The position numbers and the translations under genes were made by a program. Under the pieces are notes generated by a model. The model made no database searches, had not been told where the DNA came from, and was given only the letters and a program-made list of their open reading frames with translations. A stretch of 64,000 nt of DNA from Pohlia nutans (taxonomy: Eukaryota > Streptophyta > Bryopsida > Bryales > Mniaceae), in the NCBI GenBank assembly GCA_022496805.1, contig JAKGBK010000321.1, positions 1 through 64,000 on the forward strand. Reading direction: 5' to 3'. Of this stretch, positions 32,200-44,178 are shown one piece after another (the first letter of the stretch is position 1; every line of letters starts with the position of its first letter).

Positions 32200-34496
32200 T
32201 ATCATCCTTAGTACGATCACATCTTGTTTATATCAACAAAAGGTTGAACATGTTTATTCAAAAAGTCTACTTTAATTTTCCTCTCACTAGATCACTAATG
32301 TCACACCTTTTTTTCAAAATATTATATTAACAAACTAATATAGCTCTTTATTGACTGTCAAGTGTTCCCCGTAACTAATGGGCCTTGTGTGCCGGACACC
32401 ATCATGCGTTTGCATTGATGTTTAGTTGTTTGAGATCTTACATTAAATGGTTTATAATTATTTATGTTTAAATTTTATTTTTTATAATTTTAAAGATGAT
32501 TTTTTTAGGCTACAGCTGATTATCAAATTTTAAATATTTCAAAATGATTCTAAAGAGAATTATTCCTACACATGTACTTATATAAAAGAAAACCAAAATA
32601 TAATACTATATCCTAACAAAAATGCAAACAATTACTTTTACTATATATTTAACAATATTTCTATAGATTTTCAATTATTTTACGTTCCTTTAATCCAACA
32701 CTTTTATTCTTTGCAATTTTAACACGTTGTTTCTCCGTCAAATCTCCTTTTAATCGATTTGTATGTTGTACATTGTTCTAGGAACACGCAATTTGCTATT
32801 TATGCACTTGGCTAAGTGCGTTCATTTCATGAGCAAATCTTGCTTAAAAAAATTTGTGTAAAAAGTTCTCTAAAAAAGAATGATTTTTTCTTTCTACAAT
32901 TACTTTCATTATAATCAAATTATTTAATTTGTTTTTTATTCTTATCTTTATCATTTCTTTTATCTTTTCTTTTATCTTTTCTTTTATCTTTTCTTTATCT
33001 TATTTCATTTATCTTATTTCTTTCTTGTCTTCCTTCTTATCTTCTTCTTTTTCTTCTATTTTTTTCATTCCTCTTGTAGCAGCCGCAAATCCTTTGCCCG
33101 CACCAAGGAAAAAAAAAAACCAAAAAATAAATAAATAAATTTGTTTGTTTGTTTGTTTAGGGCTCATGAACCCTGAAAATAGAAATTTAAAAAATAAAAT
33201 AAAATAAGGTTTCAGCCACCGACGGCTGAACCCTAAATGGCGGAAGATGCAAAAAAAAATTTAAAATTTAAAATAAAAGTTTAAACTCTTATTTTGCTAT
33301 GTCTTCACAATAGCATGCTTGAGAATGTGCTTGTTGTTTTGTCATGTTAGAAATTTTGTGTTGATCTTTAATGTTTAATTAATTTATTATTGTAATTATT
33401 ATGTATATAAAACAGTTACAATATCAATTTTAATGAATGGAGCATAACACGGGTTTTAATTGATAAAGGAACAAAATAATTATTTTGATAACATGAGTTT
33501 TAAATTAAAAAATTAATGATAGAAGTAAAAGGTTGAAAGTAAATGTGAACCCATCTCTAATAGATATTTGTTCAGATTGTTTAAATTAAATTGTTAAATC
33601 AACAAATATAATGAATGTATTAAAATTAGTTTATCAAAATATGAATTCTAATCAAAACTATATGAGCGGTCCAATAATAAAGAAAAAAAAAGGCTAAAAG
33701 TAAAACGGTCAAATTAAAAATAAGCAAAACTATTCCATGCAAAAATTGTCTATTATTGATAAAAACTTGTAAAAGACTAAAATTAAGTTACATCATAGAA
33801 AAGTTGGGCCAGACTATTTTGGTGCCATTTTAACACCAAAGGCCGCATACAGGTCATTTTAGTGTCATTTTATCTATACTAGGTTGGTATGGAGGTTGGC
33901 ACTAAATTATCTTAATTGCATTTCAATGCACCATTATGGCACCATGTCCACATGACCACATGTCCACATTTTGACATGATGGATTCTATGAGGTCCTATT
34001 TTAGTCATCACAGACGTATTAGAAATAGTCTTTTTCTAAAGACACCAAAAAAAAGCTTTTGATTCATGAAGGGAAATGTCTATGTCTAAGTCCTTTTATT
34101 TTTTTATTTTTTTGCTTTAAATTTAGATTTTCCTGTCATGGACTGACATTTTTTTCAAATTTTTATTTAGATTTTTATTTCACGAACATATTAGAACCCC
34201 GTGACCGGAGAATAGGCTCTTTGTTCATCTATAGTAAATGGCGTATTTAGTGTATGGGGAGAATTTGATGTCTTCTACCATAATTCGTTCAAAGGTGAGG
34301 AGAAATAGTATCCCTACAATACTTAGGAGTTTGCCACTTGTCATTCCCACTTTCATTAAGAATGTCATGTTCCTTCCAAGTGATGATGAGGTGGAATGCT
34401 ATCTTTATTATAAAGTTGTCATATGTCATTGGAACACTACATCCATTTTTTTCTTACATAAACACTATATCTTCCTATAATAAAATAGTGTTTAGA
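32200..34496. other. AT-rich gene-free stretch with simple repeats
   Basis: No gene recognised. Holds a polypyrimidine (TCTTTTA)n tract at about 32940-33065 and (AAAT)n followed by (TTTG)n at about 33120-33160. The frame at 32929-33138 is just the translated simple repeat. Confidence 0.6.
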
Positions 34497-35088
34497 TTGA
34501 GAAATAGTGAAACTTTGAAATTTTGAAATTTTGAAAAATTTGTCCATTTCAATTAAATTAAATTAATTCTTTTTAATTAAATAAATATCCACACCTAAAT
34601 AACATGAAACAATTTAATTCAGGTCCAAATTTTTAATTGAATAAATTAATTTTCATGCATTTATGCTTCGTGAGAAAAATTGCCAAACGTTAGCATTTGC
34701 AAGCATTGTAGTACAGAATAAATAATATTTTTAATCGTTCAAATTAATCATTTTAAATAAATCATATCTAATTGTACTTCATATCAAAAATTGGGACTAA
34801 AATGATGTCATTGGATATTTTAAGCAAATGTTTTGGATTGTTTTAAGCAACTAGGACAAATTCTCATTTTTGAACAAAAAGTCTCTTTTAAAATCTTAAA
34901 ATGTTTTCAATTTTTATGTGAATTTTTTTTTTTTTTTTTTTGTACTACATGAGTGTAGGAAATCAAAACCTCATCCGGTCGATTCATTTTTTATTTTGTT
35001 TTAAAGAGAGACTCACTCAAAGTTGCCATAGGGTTCGATTTTAGAGTTCAAAGGGCTTTTCGGGGTCACCCATATCACACCATTGCCC
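34497..35088. mobile_element. Single arm of the 1.1-kb palindromic element
   Basis: Matches the right arm (36500-37034) of the palindrome at 35926-37034 in the same orientation and ends CATATCACACCATTGCCC. No second arm is attached. It marks the left border of PAH unit F homology. Confidence 0.75.
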
Positions 35089-35520
35089 ATTTCCAATTAT
35101 TAGCCTTGCTTTTATTTTATTTTTTATTTTAGAATAATTAAAAATCCAAAGCATTCTAAACATGTATTTTCAATGAAGTCTTGAAATATCATCTAAAAAC
35201 ATTCAAAAATCCCCGAATAGATTCTTTTTCTTTCCGAATCTGACATGGCTATGCCTAGGGTATTTGAGCAAATGAAAAGACAATTAATGAGACACATTTA
35301 GCCGAAGAGATCAACCAACACGAGTCAAAAAACTTTCTTGACACACTTACCCACAGATTTAACAAGACAAGGTGGTGCCAAGAGAATTATCAGTAGAGTA
35401 AATCGATTGGAAATGATCACCGTGAATCAATTCAACAAATTGCAAGAGCGAACAATCATGTAATTATCTCTAGAAGCTATTTAAATATTACACTAAATGT
35501 TCACTACTTGTACGTTGTTG

Positions 35521-35702
35521 CACTACAAGGAGAAGGCGTCGCTTTTCACTCCTTCTATGAGTAAAATGGCACCACTTTGCATTCACCAATTTTTTGGTTG
35601 GGTTTGGTGAGTGCGATTCGGTATGTAGGACAATCACTTACAGTGAAAAACAACAGTGAACAGGATCCTCTAGAGTAAGAAACAATGCCTCTGCTTGTGG
35701 TG
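35521..35702. mobile_element. CACTA-type miniature element M3
   Basis: Starts CACTACAAGGAGAAGGCGTC and ends GCCTCTGCTTGTGGTG; 182 bp. It interrupts the 3' flank of unit F between GTACGTTGTTG and the rest; flanking triplets TTG and TCG differ by one base. Confidence 0.8.
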
Positions 35703-35925
35703 TCGTATCAACCTTGTTTAATATTGTTTGCTATCATCAAACAACTCTGCAATAGTATCATGATAATTTATGATTGTTTCATTTCTCTAAGCTCAAAACC
35801 ACTTGGCTACCCTTCCAAAAAAGAATTAATGACACTTGCAATATGCAAAATTGAACTAAATCAATACAACTTGGTCTCATCAAACTGCTCCTCACAGTAT
35901 CATCAAAAGGCACCTAAAATAAAAA

Positions 35926-37034
35926 GGACAATGGTCTGATATGGGTACTCCAAAAAGCCCTTTGAACTCTAAAATCAAACCCTATGGCAACTTTGAGTGA
36001 GTCTCTCTTTAAAACAAAATAAAAAATGAATCGACCGGATGAGGTTTTGATTTCCTACACTCATGTAGTACACAAAAGAAAATCAAGTAAAAATTGAAGA
36101 CGTTTAAAGGTTTTAAAAGAGACTTTTTATACAAAAATCAAAATTTATCCTAGCTGCTTAATACAATCCAAAACATTTGTTTAAAATATCCAATGACATC
36201 ATTTTAGTACCAATTTTTGATATGAAGTACAATTAGATATGATTTATTTGAAATGATTAATTTGAACGATTAAAAATATTATTTGTTTTGTACTACAATG
36301 CCTACAAATGCTAATTTTTGGCAATATTTCTCACGAAGCATAAATACATGAAAATTAATTTATTCAATTAAAATTTTGGACTGAATTAAAATATTTAATG
36401 TCATCCAAGAATTGGATATTTATTTAATTAAAAATAATTAATTTAATTTAATTGAAATGGAAAAATTTGTCAAAATTTCAAAATTTCAAAATTTCAAACA
36501 TATAGTTGTTTTTCCAAATTTTAATGAATTAATCCATTTCAATTGACTAGAATTATAAATAAAAATATCCACACCTAAATGACATGAAACAATTTAATTT
36601 AGGACCAAAGTTTTAATTGAATAAATTAATTTTCATGCATTTATGCTTGGGGAAAAAAATTGTCAAAAGTTAGCATTTGCAAGTATTGTAGTACAAAATA
36701 AATAATATTTTCAATCGTTCAAATTAATCATTTTAAATAAATCATCTCTAATTGTACTTCATATCAAAAATTGGTACTAAAATGATGTCATTTTTTTAAG
36801 CAACTAGGATAAATTATGATTTTTGTACAAAAAGTCTCTTTTAAAATCTCTAAACGTTTTCAATTTTTACGTGAATTCTTTTTCTTGTGTACTACATGAG
36901 TGTAGGAAATCAAAACCTCATCCGGTCGATTCATTTTTTATTTTGTTTTAAAGAGTGACTCGTTCAAAGTTGCCATAGGGGTTGATTTTAGTGTTCAAAG
37001 GGCTTTTCGGGGTACCCATATGAGACCATTGCCC
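35926..37034. mobile_element. 1.1-kb palindromic element in the 3' flank of PAH F
   Basis: Two ~550-bp inverted arms meet near 36480. Outer ends GGACAATGGTCTGATATGGG and, inverted, GGGCAATGGTCTCATATGGG. Unit G has the uninterrupted sequence TAAAAAGCTTC, so the insertion lies at an A-run, with AAAA or AAAAA as the possible duplication. No coding capacity. Superfamily unknown. Confidence 0.85.
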
Positions 37035-37070
37035 AAAAGCTTCACCTGTGAAAGCTGAACTCAATCATGA

Positions 37071-38195
37071 CTATGCACTTCTCACGCCAGGCAAGAAATT
37101 TGTAAACTCTTGCAACAGATCGCTATGATTCGCAAACAACAACACGACGTCCCGATAGACTTCATATACGTTTTTGTTCCCCTTCCAGTACATCTCCAGA
37201 CTCTCCAAGAAAGCTTTGTACTCCGGGTATGCAACTCCTATATTATTCACAGGGGACATCGGCATTAAAACGCCTTAGAGGATGGCTTTTGTAAAAATTA
37301 TATCAAATTATATAAAAATAAAATAACCAAAAAGTTAGGTGAAGACCAGATTAAATAAAATGAGATGTAGAAAATGTTGGGTTACATATTTATTAAAAAA
37401 AAATCTCCACAACGTATATAAAGAATTGAAACACCTATGCATAATTTTAAAAATCCATACAAGAAGTTGCTTCTAATGAAAATTAAAAGTCATTGGCGGT
37501 GTTTTATTTATAATAAAACAATCTTAAAATTTTATTAAAAAGTCCAAAAAGTTGGGTAGCTTGGCCTATGCTACATGTATTAAAAAAACTCATATGATTA
37601 GGTTTTTAATCCTATTATTGCTTTCAAGGAAGATTCAGTTCTTGTATATTATTACATTTTTGGATTCCTTATTAGGAGGGCTACTAGAGTTTCTTACATT
37701 AAAACAAATTACATCACTTGAGATTGGACTAAAATGAAATATAAGTGATTATAATCAGGATATAACATGGGAGTTGCATACCCGGGCTTTGTACACATGC
37801 CTTTCAGCATGTCAAAACCGCGCCTTGATCTTGTACACAAAATTGATCGCTTGATCGTACTCCGCAATGTCCTTCGCGAGAGGAGGAAAAATCTCCAACC
37901 CGGATGGCAAGAACGCGTCGAAACCAAGGATCAAATCTCGATGGCCCTCGAAAAGCTCCGCCACGCGCGTGATCACGCCGGCTATGTCCAACCTGTGCGC
38001 ACTGAAGTCCTTCATCACCTCCATGAACTCGTTGTACTTGTCGTCGCCCTTGAATTTGTCCTTCACGTCTTTCAAATACTGAATCGCATCTTCCTTCGTG
38101 AGGCGCTGCAGCGGGCCGCCTCCGGATCCGCCCCGGAAAGGCGTCGTCCTCCTCGCCATCACCCGTTTCCTCACCCTCGCCATCACCCTCACCAT
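37071..38195 (-). pseudogene. Two-PAH SIN3-like gene, copy F, disrupted
   Basis: Starts at ATG 38195 ([10 protein letters not shown], as in G) and encodes the first PAH domain intact. Where G has CGA (Arg, in KVRFRHAER), F has TGA, a C-to-T change giving a stop at 37812 after 127 residues. Just beyond, a 565-bp transposon with an 8-bp duplication splits the second PAH domain at [10 protein letters not shown]; the remainder is 37071-37221. A second C-to-T change (CAG to TAG) moves the final stop upstream by two codons. The first PAH domain could still be translated. Confidence 0.88.
37222..37786. mobile_element. hAT-like element splitting PAH gene F
   Basis: 565 bp flanked by a perfect 8-bp direct repeat CTTTGTAC (37214-37221 and 37787-37794). 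G carries it once, within GTGTACAAAGCTTTC on its strand. Inverted ends TCCGGGTATGCAACTCC and CCCGGGTATGCAACTCC extend to about 24 bp with a few mismatches. An 8-bp duplication is the hAT signature. No transposase frame. Confidence 0.9.
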
Positions 38196-38416
38196 GGCTT
38201 TAATTTTTCTTCCAATTGATCAGCACCTGCTCCTTGATCGATCGTCCAATAGGTCTTTTCAAAGCTCAAACACCCGCTGTAATTAACGGCGCCGACGATT
38301 GCTTAGATCTGAATAATCGAGAAAGTCACCACACCCTGAGACTTCGATCTGATAACCTCCGTCATGCGCCTTGGGAATTGCACAAGCGGAGAAAACAACT
38401 ACAGAGCGAGACAGGC

Positions 38417-38488
38417 GATATACCGGCCCTCACTAACATTGTGTAGCGTACTGCTGGCAGTGGTGCCGCGGCCGGTATATTTGCCACC
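38417..38488 (-). promoter_or_regulatory. Conserved PAH-unit promoter module, copy F
   Basis: Same order of motifs as in A and B (GGTGGCAAATATACCGGCC, CACAATGTTAGTGAGGGCC), but the TATA-like part is weakened to GGTATATCGCC. It lies about 220 bp upstream of the ATG. Confidence 0.55.
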
Positions 38489-38580
38489 CTGCTACTCATC
38501 AACGCGGACTCTACCCTCATCCATAGTACTATCACATCTCGTTTATATCACCTAAAGATTGGGAAGTCCAAACATCTTAA

Positions 38581-39386
38581 CCCTTTAGTGCCCAGGTAAC
38601 CACTAAGTGGTCACTAGATCACTAGAAAATGAATTGCTGTAAAATCCGTGAACCATCTCATTCCGATGTCTGAAGTTCAAAAGTGTAACTTTTGATTCTG
38701 CGAATGATGCAATAAGAAAATTTGGAATCTAACTTTCTTAGCTATCCAAATACCTATGTATATGACATCAAAATACTGCAAATACCTCAAAAGACAGCAA
38801 ATACTTACAAATACATCACATATACTATGTAGCATTTCTTGTGTTTGGAAGTTTGTTGTCTTGTTTTTTGGGGGGGTTCTGTTCTCTTGTTCATGTTCCA
38901 TTAGTGTATGTAGTCCGATATTGATCAATTTATCAACTCCTTTATTAATTAACGTATACACTTTGTCCTAAACTATACATGGATAAGTCACTCTCACTTA
39001 TAAAATTCACAGTAATTATGTATGAGTCCGTTCTTGACATGAAAGATTGCAATGGAGAGGTGTTGACATAGGTTATTGCTGAAAATCTTCACTTTCATTT
39101 TTTTAAATTTAACCCAAATTCTATTTAACCTTGAAGTCACAAAACCCCCTAAATCTCATTTTTGAGTGTGTATTATATGGTTCAAAGATATACTATAATT
39201 TTCCAATCCAACGATCTCATAGTCTGATCTTACCAAGATCAAACCAACACTTGTTTCATTAAGCTATGTTTACATTTATACGGTTGAATATTGTTAATGG
39301 TATCCCTAATTTCAATAGAGAAAGTTTTAAATAAACATCACCCAAAAAATTGTGGTTTCTTCAAAACCACCCTGGGCACTAAAGAG
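38581..39386. mobile_element. TTAA-bracketed element with 16-bp inverted ends (806 bp)
   Basis: Between TTAA 38577-38580 and 39387-39390. Ends CCCTTTAGTGCCCAGG and, inverted, CTCTTTAGTGCCCAGG (15 of 16). ACCACTAAGTGGT, an imperfect palindrome, lies about 20 bp inside the left end. Unit G is continuous across this position. The interior matches in reverse the two halves of the host element at 52763-53203 and 55203-55440. Confidence 0.9.
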
Positions 39387-39469
39387 TTAAGTCCAAAAAG
39401 TCTCCTTTATATCCTTATCACTCTCACTTATGTCACACATTTTCCTTCCAAAAATATATAAGAATTAGT

Positions 39470-40764
39470 GTAGTCTGAAAGGCATGGTATGGAACTCACT
39501 TTGGATTAGTGGCTCCTTGACTAGGCAAACTAAATAGTATCAAAGGCAATATCATGAAGATATGAATATTGGAGGTCAGCCGGGGGAAGAGAGTGGAGTT
39601 CAAGGGCAGGATTAATAGTAAGGTAGAAGCACTTATAATCGATAACTTAAGCTTTCTAGTCTACTTGCAGTAGGAGTATAAAAACAAATAGTATTTTTCC
39701 TTCATATTAAAATAGAAAAATAATCATGAAGAATGTAATTTTTTCAATAATTTTATTCTAAAAAATTATAAAAATTTTACAAATTTTCAAAGTGAAAAGT
39801 TAGTCATCACCCAAACCAATAACTAGACTATCCCAAATTCATGAACATATGATTCCACAAACTAGTCTAAGTTGCTTTTTGGAACTGGCAATGCTTTTAC
39901 TTTTACTTTTTATTCTATTTTATTTATTATGACATTAATTTTATTTATTAATTTTATTATAGTTTGCTTTTAACTCCTGATGAACCAAAATAGGGTTTTT
40001 TTAATTCATTTTTCATAATGTGAAAAATTATAGTGGTAGCATAAAATATTATGGTGAAGCTATATATTTATACATTCATCTATTTCTCCAAGGAGATAAA
40101 ATCACATTCAACCAATTTATTACTAACTTCATCCAAAGATGGCTTCATCATCTAATGTTATATAACCAATAATTGACATTATTTTCATCAAAATTTCTTT
40201 TTTTATTTTGAGAAGTTTGTAACAAGGAAATTAATTCTTTTGGCATTTTCTTGCATTTAGTGCTCAAATATATCCTTGGACCTAACAATTCATTTTTGCT
40301 TTCTAGCAATTTGGATAAGCAATTGCAATGTCAATGTTTTGATTCTACAATTGAATTTCTTCATGTAAATGTGTATAACAAACACTTGGAATTCAAGCCA
40401 AATTTTAGAGAATGTCAATAAGTGATAACCATATTATGTCCATTTTTTTTTTTTAATTTCTCAATGCAAATAAGATGAGCAAGTAAAAAATCTTATATTA
40501 CCTAGATAACAATTTATTACCTCTCAGCCTACAATTCAGTCACAACAAGAAGAAAGAAATGACTAAGTCATAAATCTGTAACTCCTGAAGCTCTCCAATT
40601 TAAAAAAATCTTGAATGACAAAAGGGCATTTGTTGAAAAAATTGCACACATACTTACAGACATTAGTAGAAGATCTGTCGTTCACTTTTTCAAGACCTTT
40701 CCAAGTGTGTATTATACGCCTTAAAATTCTTAAAATTGAGGTCGCAAATCGAAAAAAACAGACA
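39470..40764. other. AT-rich spacer, nothing recognised
   Basis: No supported gene. Frames at 40563-40877 and 40615-40812 overlap the CACTA-type relic that follows. Confidence 0.45.
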
Positions 40765-40913
40765 AATTTTTCTTTTAGTGCAAAGTTCATTGTACACATT
40801 TGTCCTATGTGACGAATCGCACTCTCCAAGTCTTGAGCGCTTGGGTAGTGAGTACAAAGTGGCGCCGTCTGAATCACCTACCGAGTGAAATGCGACGCCT
40901 TCTCTTTGTAGTG
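40765..40913. mobile_element. CACTA-type relic M4
   Basis: The right end is the inverse of CACTACAAAGAGAAGGCGTC; the interior matches M1-M3, but the left terminus is eroded. Confidence 0.7.
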
Positions 40914-40936
40914 ATATGTTGCAATAATATTCTCTA

Positions 40937-41098
40937 CACGACAAGCAAAGGAGTCATTTCTCACTCGCGAGAATGTCAGTCACATTTGTCCTATATGACG
41001 AATCGCACTCACCAAGTCTTGAGCGCGTGGGCAGTGAGTACAAAGTGGTGCCGTTTGACTCACCAAACAAGTGAAAAGCAGCGCCTTCTCCTTGTAGA
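40937..41098. mobile_element. CACTA-type miniature element M5
   Basis: Left end CACGACAAGCAAAGGAGTCA, right end the inverse of CTACAAGGAGAAGGCGCTGC. Both termini have decayed from CACTA. Lies only 23 bp from M4, in the same orientation. Confidence 0.7.
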
Positions 41099-41221
41099 GC
41101 CAGTTCCATACGGACATCTCAAAATCCTCTTACTGGTTTCATATATACGAGAGCCGTTTCAACTACTGGCACTCAATTTGTGGAAAGTAGAACCAATGTC
41201 ATGAACATACGTATGTACAAT

Positions 41222-41392
41222 CACTACAAGGAGAAGGCGTCGTTTTTCACTTGGTAAGTAAGTCAAATGGCGCCACTTCGCACTCACTGCCCAGGCGCTC
41301 AAGACTCGGTGAGTGATTCATCACGTAGGACAAGTGTGTACAGTGAACTCTAACACTGTTCTGAGTGAGAAGCGACGCCTTTGCTAGTAGTG
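41222..41392. mobile_element. CACTA-type miniature element M6 with AAT duplication
   Basis: Starts CACTACAAGGAGAAGGCGTC and ends with the inverse of CACTACTAGCAAAGGCGTCG. It is flanked by AAT on both sides (41219-41221 and 41393-41395), the 3-bp duplication expected for CACTA elements. 171 bp. Confidence 0.88.
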
Positions 41393-41626
41393 AATGAATC
41401 CTAACTTGTTTATCTGTCATTTTCATCACCTAATCATCAAAATGTAGATTCAATTGAGCCTCCCCATCAGACCTTACTACTAACAGCTTGCACATAGTTA
41501 CTGTATACATATTCCCTATTGATCAATACCATTGTTGTGGACTGTTGCACATGTACTTGTAATATTTGCAGCTCTAGCCGGGAGGCTGGACTCGAAGGTT
41601 ATTGGAATGGACCTGATGGCAAGTTA

Positions 41627-41820
41627 CACTAGTAGGAAACATGTCGTTTTTCACTTACTATAAATGAAAAAGGAATGAAGTTGCGCTAAACACATGGGTT
41701 GTATCAATGCTGGTGAGTGGTTTTGGTCACAAGAAGATAGAAATATAAGCATAATATTCAACCATTGTTCACTGTTCCCATGAAATGGGGTATGAAAAAC
41801 AATAAAGTCTTCTACTAGTG
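41627..41820. mobile_element. CACTA-type miniature element M7, diverged
   Basis: Ends CACTAGTAGGAAACATGTCG and, inverted, CACTAGTAGAAGACTTTATT. The interior differs from M1-M6, so it is a separate subfamily. Confidence 0.7.
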
Positions 41821-42179
41821 TTGTTGCATCGAATCATGAATACAGTTCAAATTTGTTCTTCTTGGTTGATTGAAGGCTCACATTCAAGAGTCAAAACTTA
41901 AGCATGTAATTATGGGTTATAACCTTAGTTCATTTGAACCAGCTAAAATCATGAGAGTGACACGTCATGACTTGTGCCTCATTTGACATTGCGCGCTCAT
42001 AAGGATAATTATAAGGATCATTGCTTGTTTACAAGATACGTTTCAAGTCGCTCTTGGCTGTCGATTAGTAAATCAGTAGGTGAAGAATAAATCCAAAGTG
42101 CTTTTATTTGACTACTTTAAATTTTTTAAATGTTCAAACTGAAGTACGTGACTAGTGACTGCCTTCTCAGCACTTATAA

Positions 42180-42610
42180 CATCTCCACCCTGTCGCGTGA
42201 AAGGAGCTCGTTATGGACTTTAACGCGGCCGCGCTCGTTTCAAAGGGCCACCGCACCCTTCAAATATGCCCGTTTTAGAGCGGCCTCTCCATTTGTGAGC
42301 TTGCACTCGCCAACGTCCACGTCGTGCAAATTTTCTAGCGCGCTCCTATTCCGGGTATTCCTAGGCTATCATGAATTCATGATCCACCTGCGGATTAGAT
42401 TTTGTCTGTGGTAACGAGATCCAACACTAAGTACATTAGACTTCCGGAATCAAACTATTAACGTTAGTCAAGCACCCAAGTGATGCACTGTTTCACACAT
42501 TGGCACGCGAAGGGCCAGCAGGTGGGTGGAGGTCGCTCCGTTTCCTGGGTCACAGTTTAAATTTTGAGCCCGTCATACACTGACTAGCGCTCCGCGGCAG
42601 GGTGGAGATG
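42180..42610. mobile_element. GC-richer 431-bp inverted-repeat element
   Basis: Ends CATCTCCACCCTGTCGCG and, inverted, CATCTCCACCCTGCCGCG. Many plant miniature elements have GAGCATCTCC-type ends, and AGAGCATCTCC is preserved at the right side. The element contrasts with its AT-rich surroundings. Target duplication unclear. Confidence 0.72.
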
Positions 42611-43639
42611 CTCTTAAACTCTCAAGTTGTTCGAGTGCGTTTGATAAAAACTGCATCCAAAAATCCGCTCTAAAAACAATACAGAAATCATAATTATTCT
42701 TTTAATAAATAATTTGAAGTTACTTATTGATGCACGTTCGCTTGATATACCAAACAACCTCAACAGAGGTAGACCTGTCATTTTGATTACTTCTTCTGGA
42801 CCATAAATTGCAGTGTTGAGTGTTCTCAACATCATTCACCTTCTACCTCATTGTTTCCTAATTCCTGTTTTAACACATAATTACAAGCGTGTGCAAGTGG
42901 CTGCTGAATTGAATAGGTCAACCCACCTGTCATCAAAGAGTGAGTCAGTCAGTCAGTCAGTGCCTCCCAATGTTGATGTGGTTTTTCCATTTCCATGGCG
43001 ATTCTATGCCCAACTATTTTGCCAACTGAGCTAGCTGATCTCTTCGAACAAAACAGTGATTTTATTTTTGTGGCTGGCATGAAAAAAAATGAAACCCCGG
43101 AGAGTTATCACAGTAGCTCAATTGTGACTTTTCCCTGATACAATTTCAGCTGAGATTTTTTAGATCTGTAGAATCTTTTTGGTGAGCTGGCATTTGTTAA
43201 TTACACGTTGCTCATGCATGTAAGTCTATGTATATTAATATGTTCTCCATTTACAGACCAACAATAATCAATTTGCAATTGGGTGTAGCCACTGCCCTGG
43301 CTTCCTTCTTGTTATGAATGATTGAATGACACTTTTGCAAGTAACTATGGTTAATTTTGTATGAGTTTTTGATTTCTCATCTAACAACGTACCATGTGAT
43401 GGTGTGTGGACATATTAAGGTAGAGAGGATGCTAAAACCATTTCTGAGGATTTAATCCCTGTAACTACTCTTTCTCTTTTTCTTTTTTCCTTTTTTTTTC
43501 AAGGGTAGTTGAGTTTGCACCTCTTCATAATTGGTACGTACTTTTTGGATTAAATTATGAATAAATAAAATAGACATCGTAATAAATAAAATAGAATAAA
43601 AAAGTAAAAGTAAAAGCATGGCTAAATCACAGAGAACAT
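42611..43639. other. Spacer, nothing recognised
   Basis: No supported gene. GTCA repeated about four times near 42942-42960. From 43555 the dispersed ~340-bp repeat family appears. Confidence 0.45.
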
Positions 43640-43742
43640 TGCCAGACGAGACTAATTTTTATGTGTTTTTAAAAGGAAAATGTGTGACACTGAAGAGAGA
43701 GTGATAAGGATATAAAAGAGACTTTTTGAACTTCTCGATCTT

Positions 43743-43828
43743 TAGGTGATATAAACGAGATGACATAGTACAGGTGATATAAACGAGGTGATATAAACGA
43801 TCTTCCAGATGATATAAACGAGATGTGA
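43743..43828. repeat. Short tandem GGTGATATAAACGAG motif
   Basis: Four copies of GATATAAACGA spaced 14-26 bp apart; unit F has a single copy (about 38540-38555). This is a local expansion upstream of the promoter module of G. Confidence 0.85.
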
Positions 43829-43868
43829 CAGCACCACGGATGAGTCCGCGTTGTAACAAGGTAACAAG

Positions 43869-43937
43869 GTGGCAAATGTACCGGCCGCGGCACCCCTGCT
43901 GCAGTACGCTACACAATGTTAGTGAGGACCGGTATAT
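43869..43937 (+). promoter_or_regulatory. Conserved PAH-unit promoter module, copy G
   Basis: GGTGGCAAATGTACCGGCCG, then CACAATGTTAGTGAGGACC, then GGTATATTGCC, about 240 bp before the ATG. The TATA-like part is weaker than in A and B. Confidence 0.58.
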
Positions 43938-44178
43938 TGCCTACCACTGTCTATCTCGCTCTGTAGTTGTTTTCTCCGCTTAATTTGCTTGTGCAATTCC
44001 CAAGGCGCATGACGGAGGTTATCAGATCGAAGTCTCAGGGCGTGGTGACTTTCTCAATTATTCAGATCTAAGCAATCGTCGGCGCCGTTAATTACAGCGG
44101 GTGTTTGAGCTTTGAAAAGACCTATTGGACGATCGATCAAGGAGCAGGTGCTGATCAATTGGAAGAAAAATTAAAGCC

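Larger units (their letters stand above)
35090..39465. repeat. PAH gene unit, copy F (inverted paralogue of 43640-45430)
   Basis: From its 3' flank (35090-35520, 35703-35925) through the gene to the 5' flank (38196-38576, 39391-39465), every part pairs with unit G in reverse. Four insertions separate the parts: CACTA-type 35521-35702, palindromic 35926-37034, 8-bp-duplication element 37222-37786 and TTAA element 38581-39386. G lacks all four. Confidence 0.88.

Noticed and set aside
32929..33138. 69-residue hydrophobic frame that could suggest a membrane protein
   Set aside because: Translation of a polypyrimidine simple repeat followed by A-rich microsatellites.
37812..38219. 150-residue plus-strand frame over copy F and its counterpart at 44155-44691
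   Set aside because: Antisense to the PAH coding sequence; kept open by its codon usage, with no domain resemblance.
43825..43870. GGATGAGTCCGCG resembling a hammerhead ribozyme core
   Set aside because: The required CUGAUGA context and the downstream GAAA strand are missing, and no pairing stems can be drawn; the sequence is the ordinary PAH-unit flank, also present in F.
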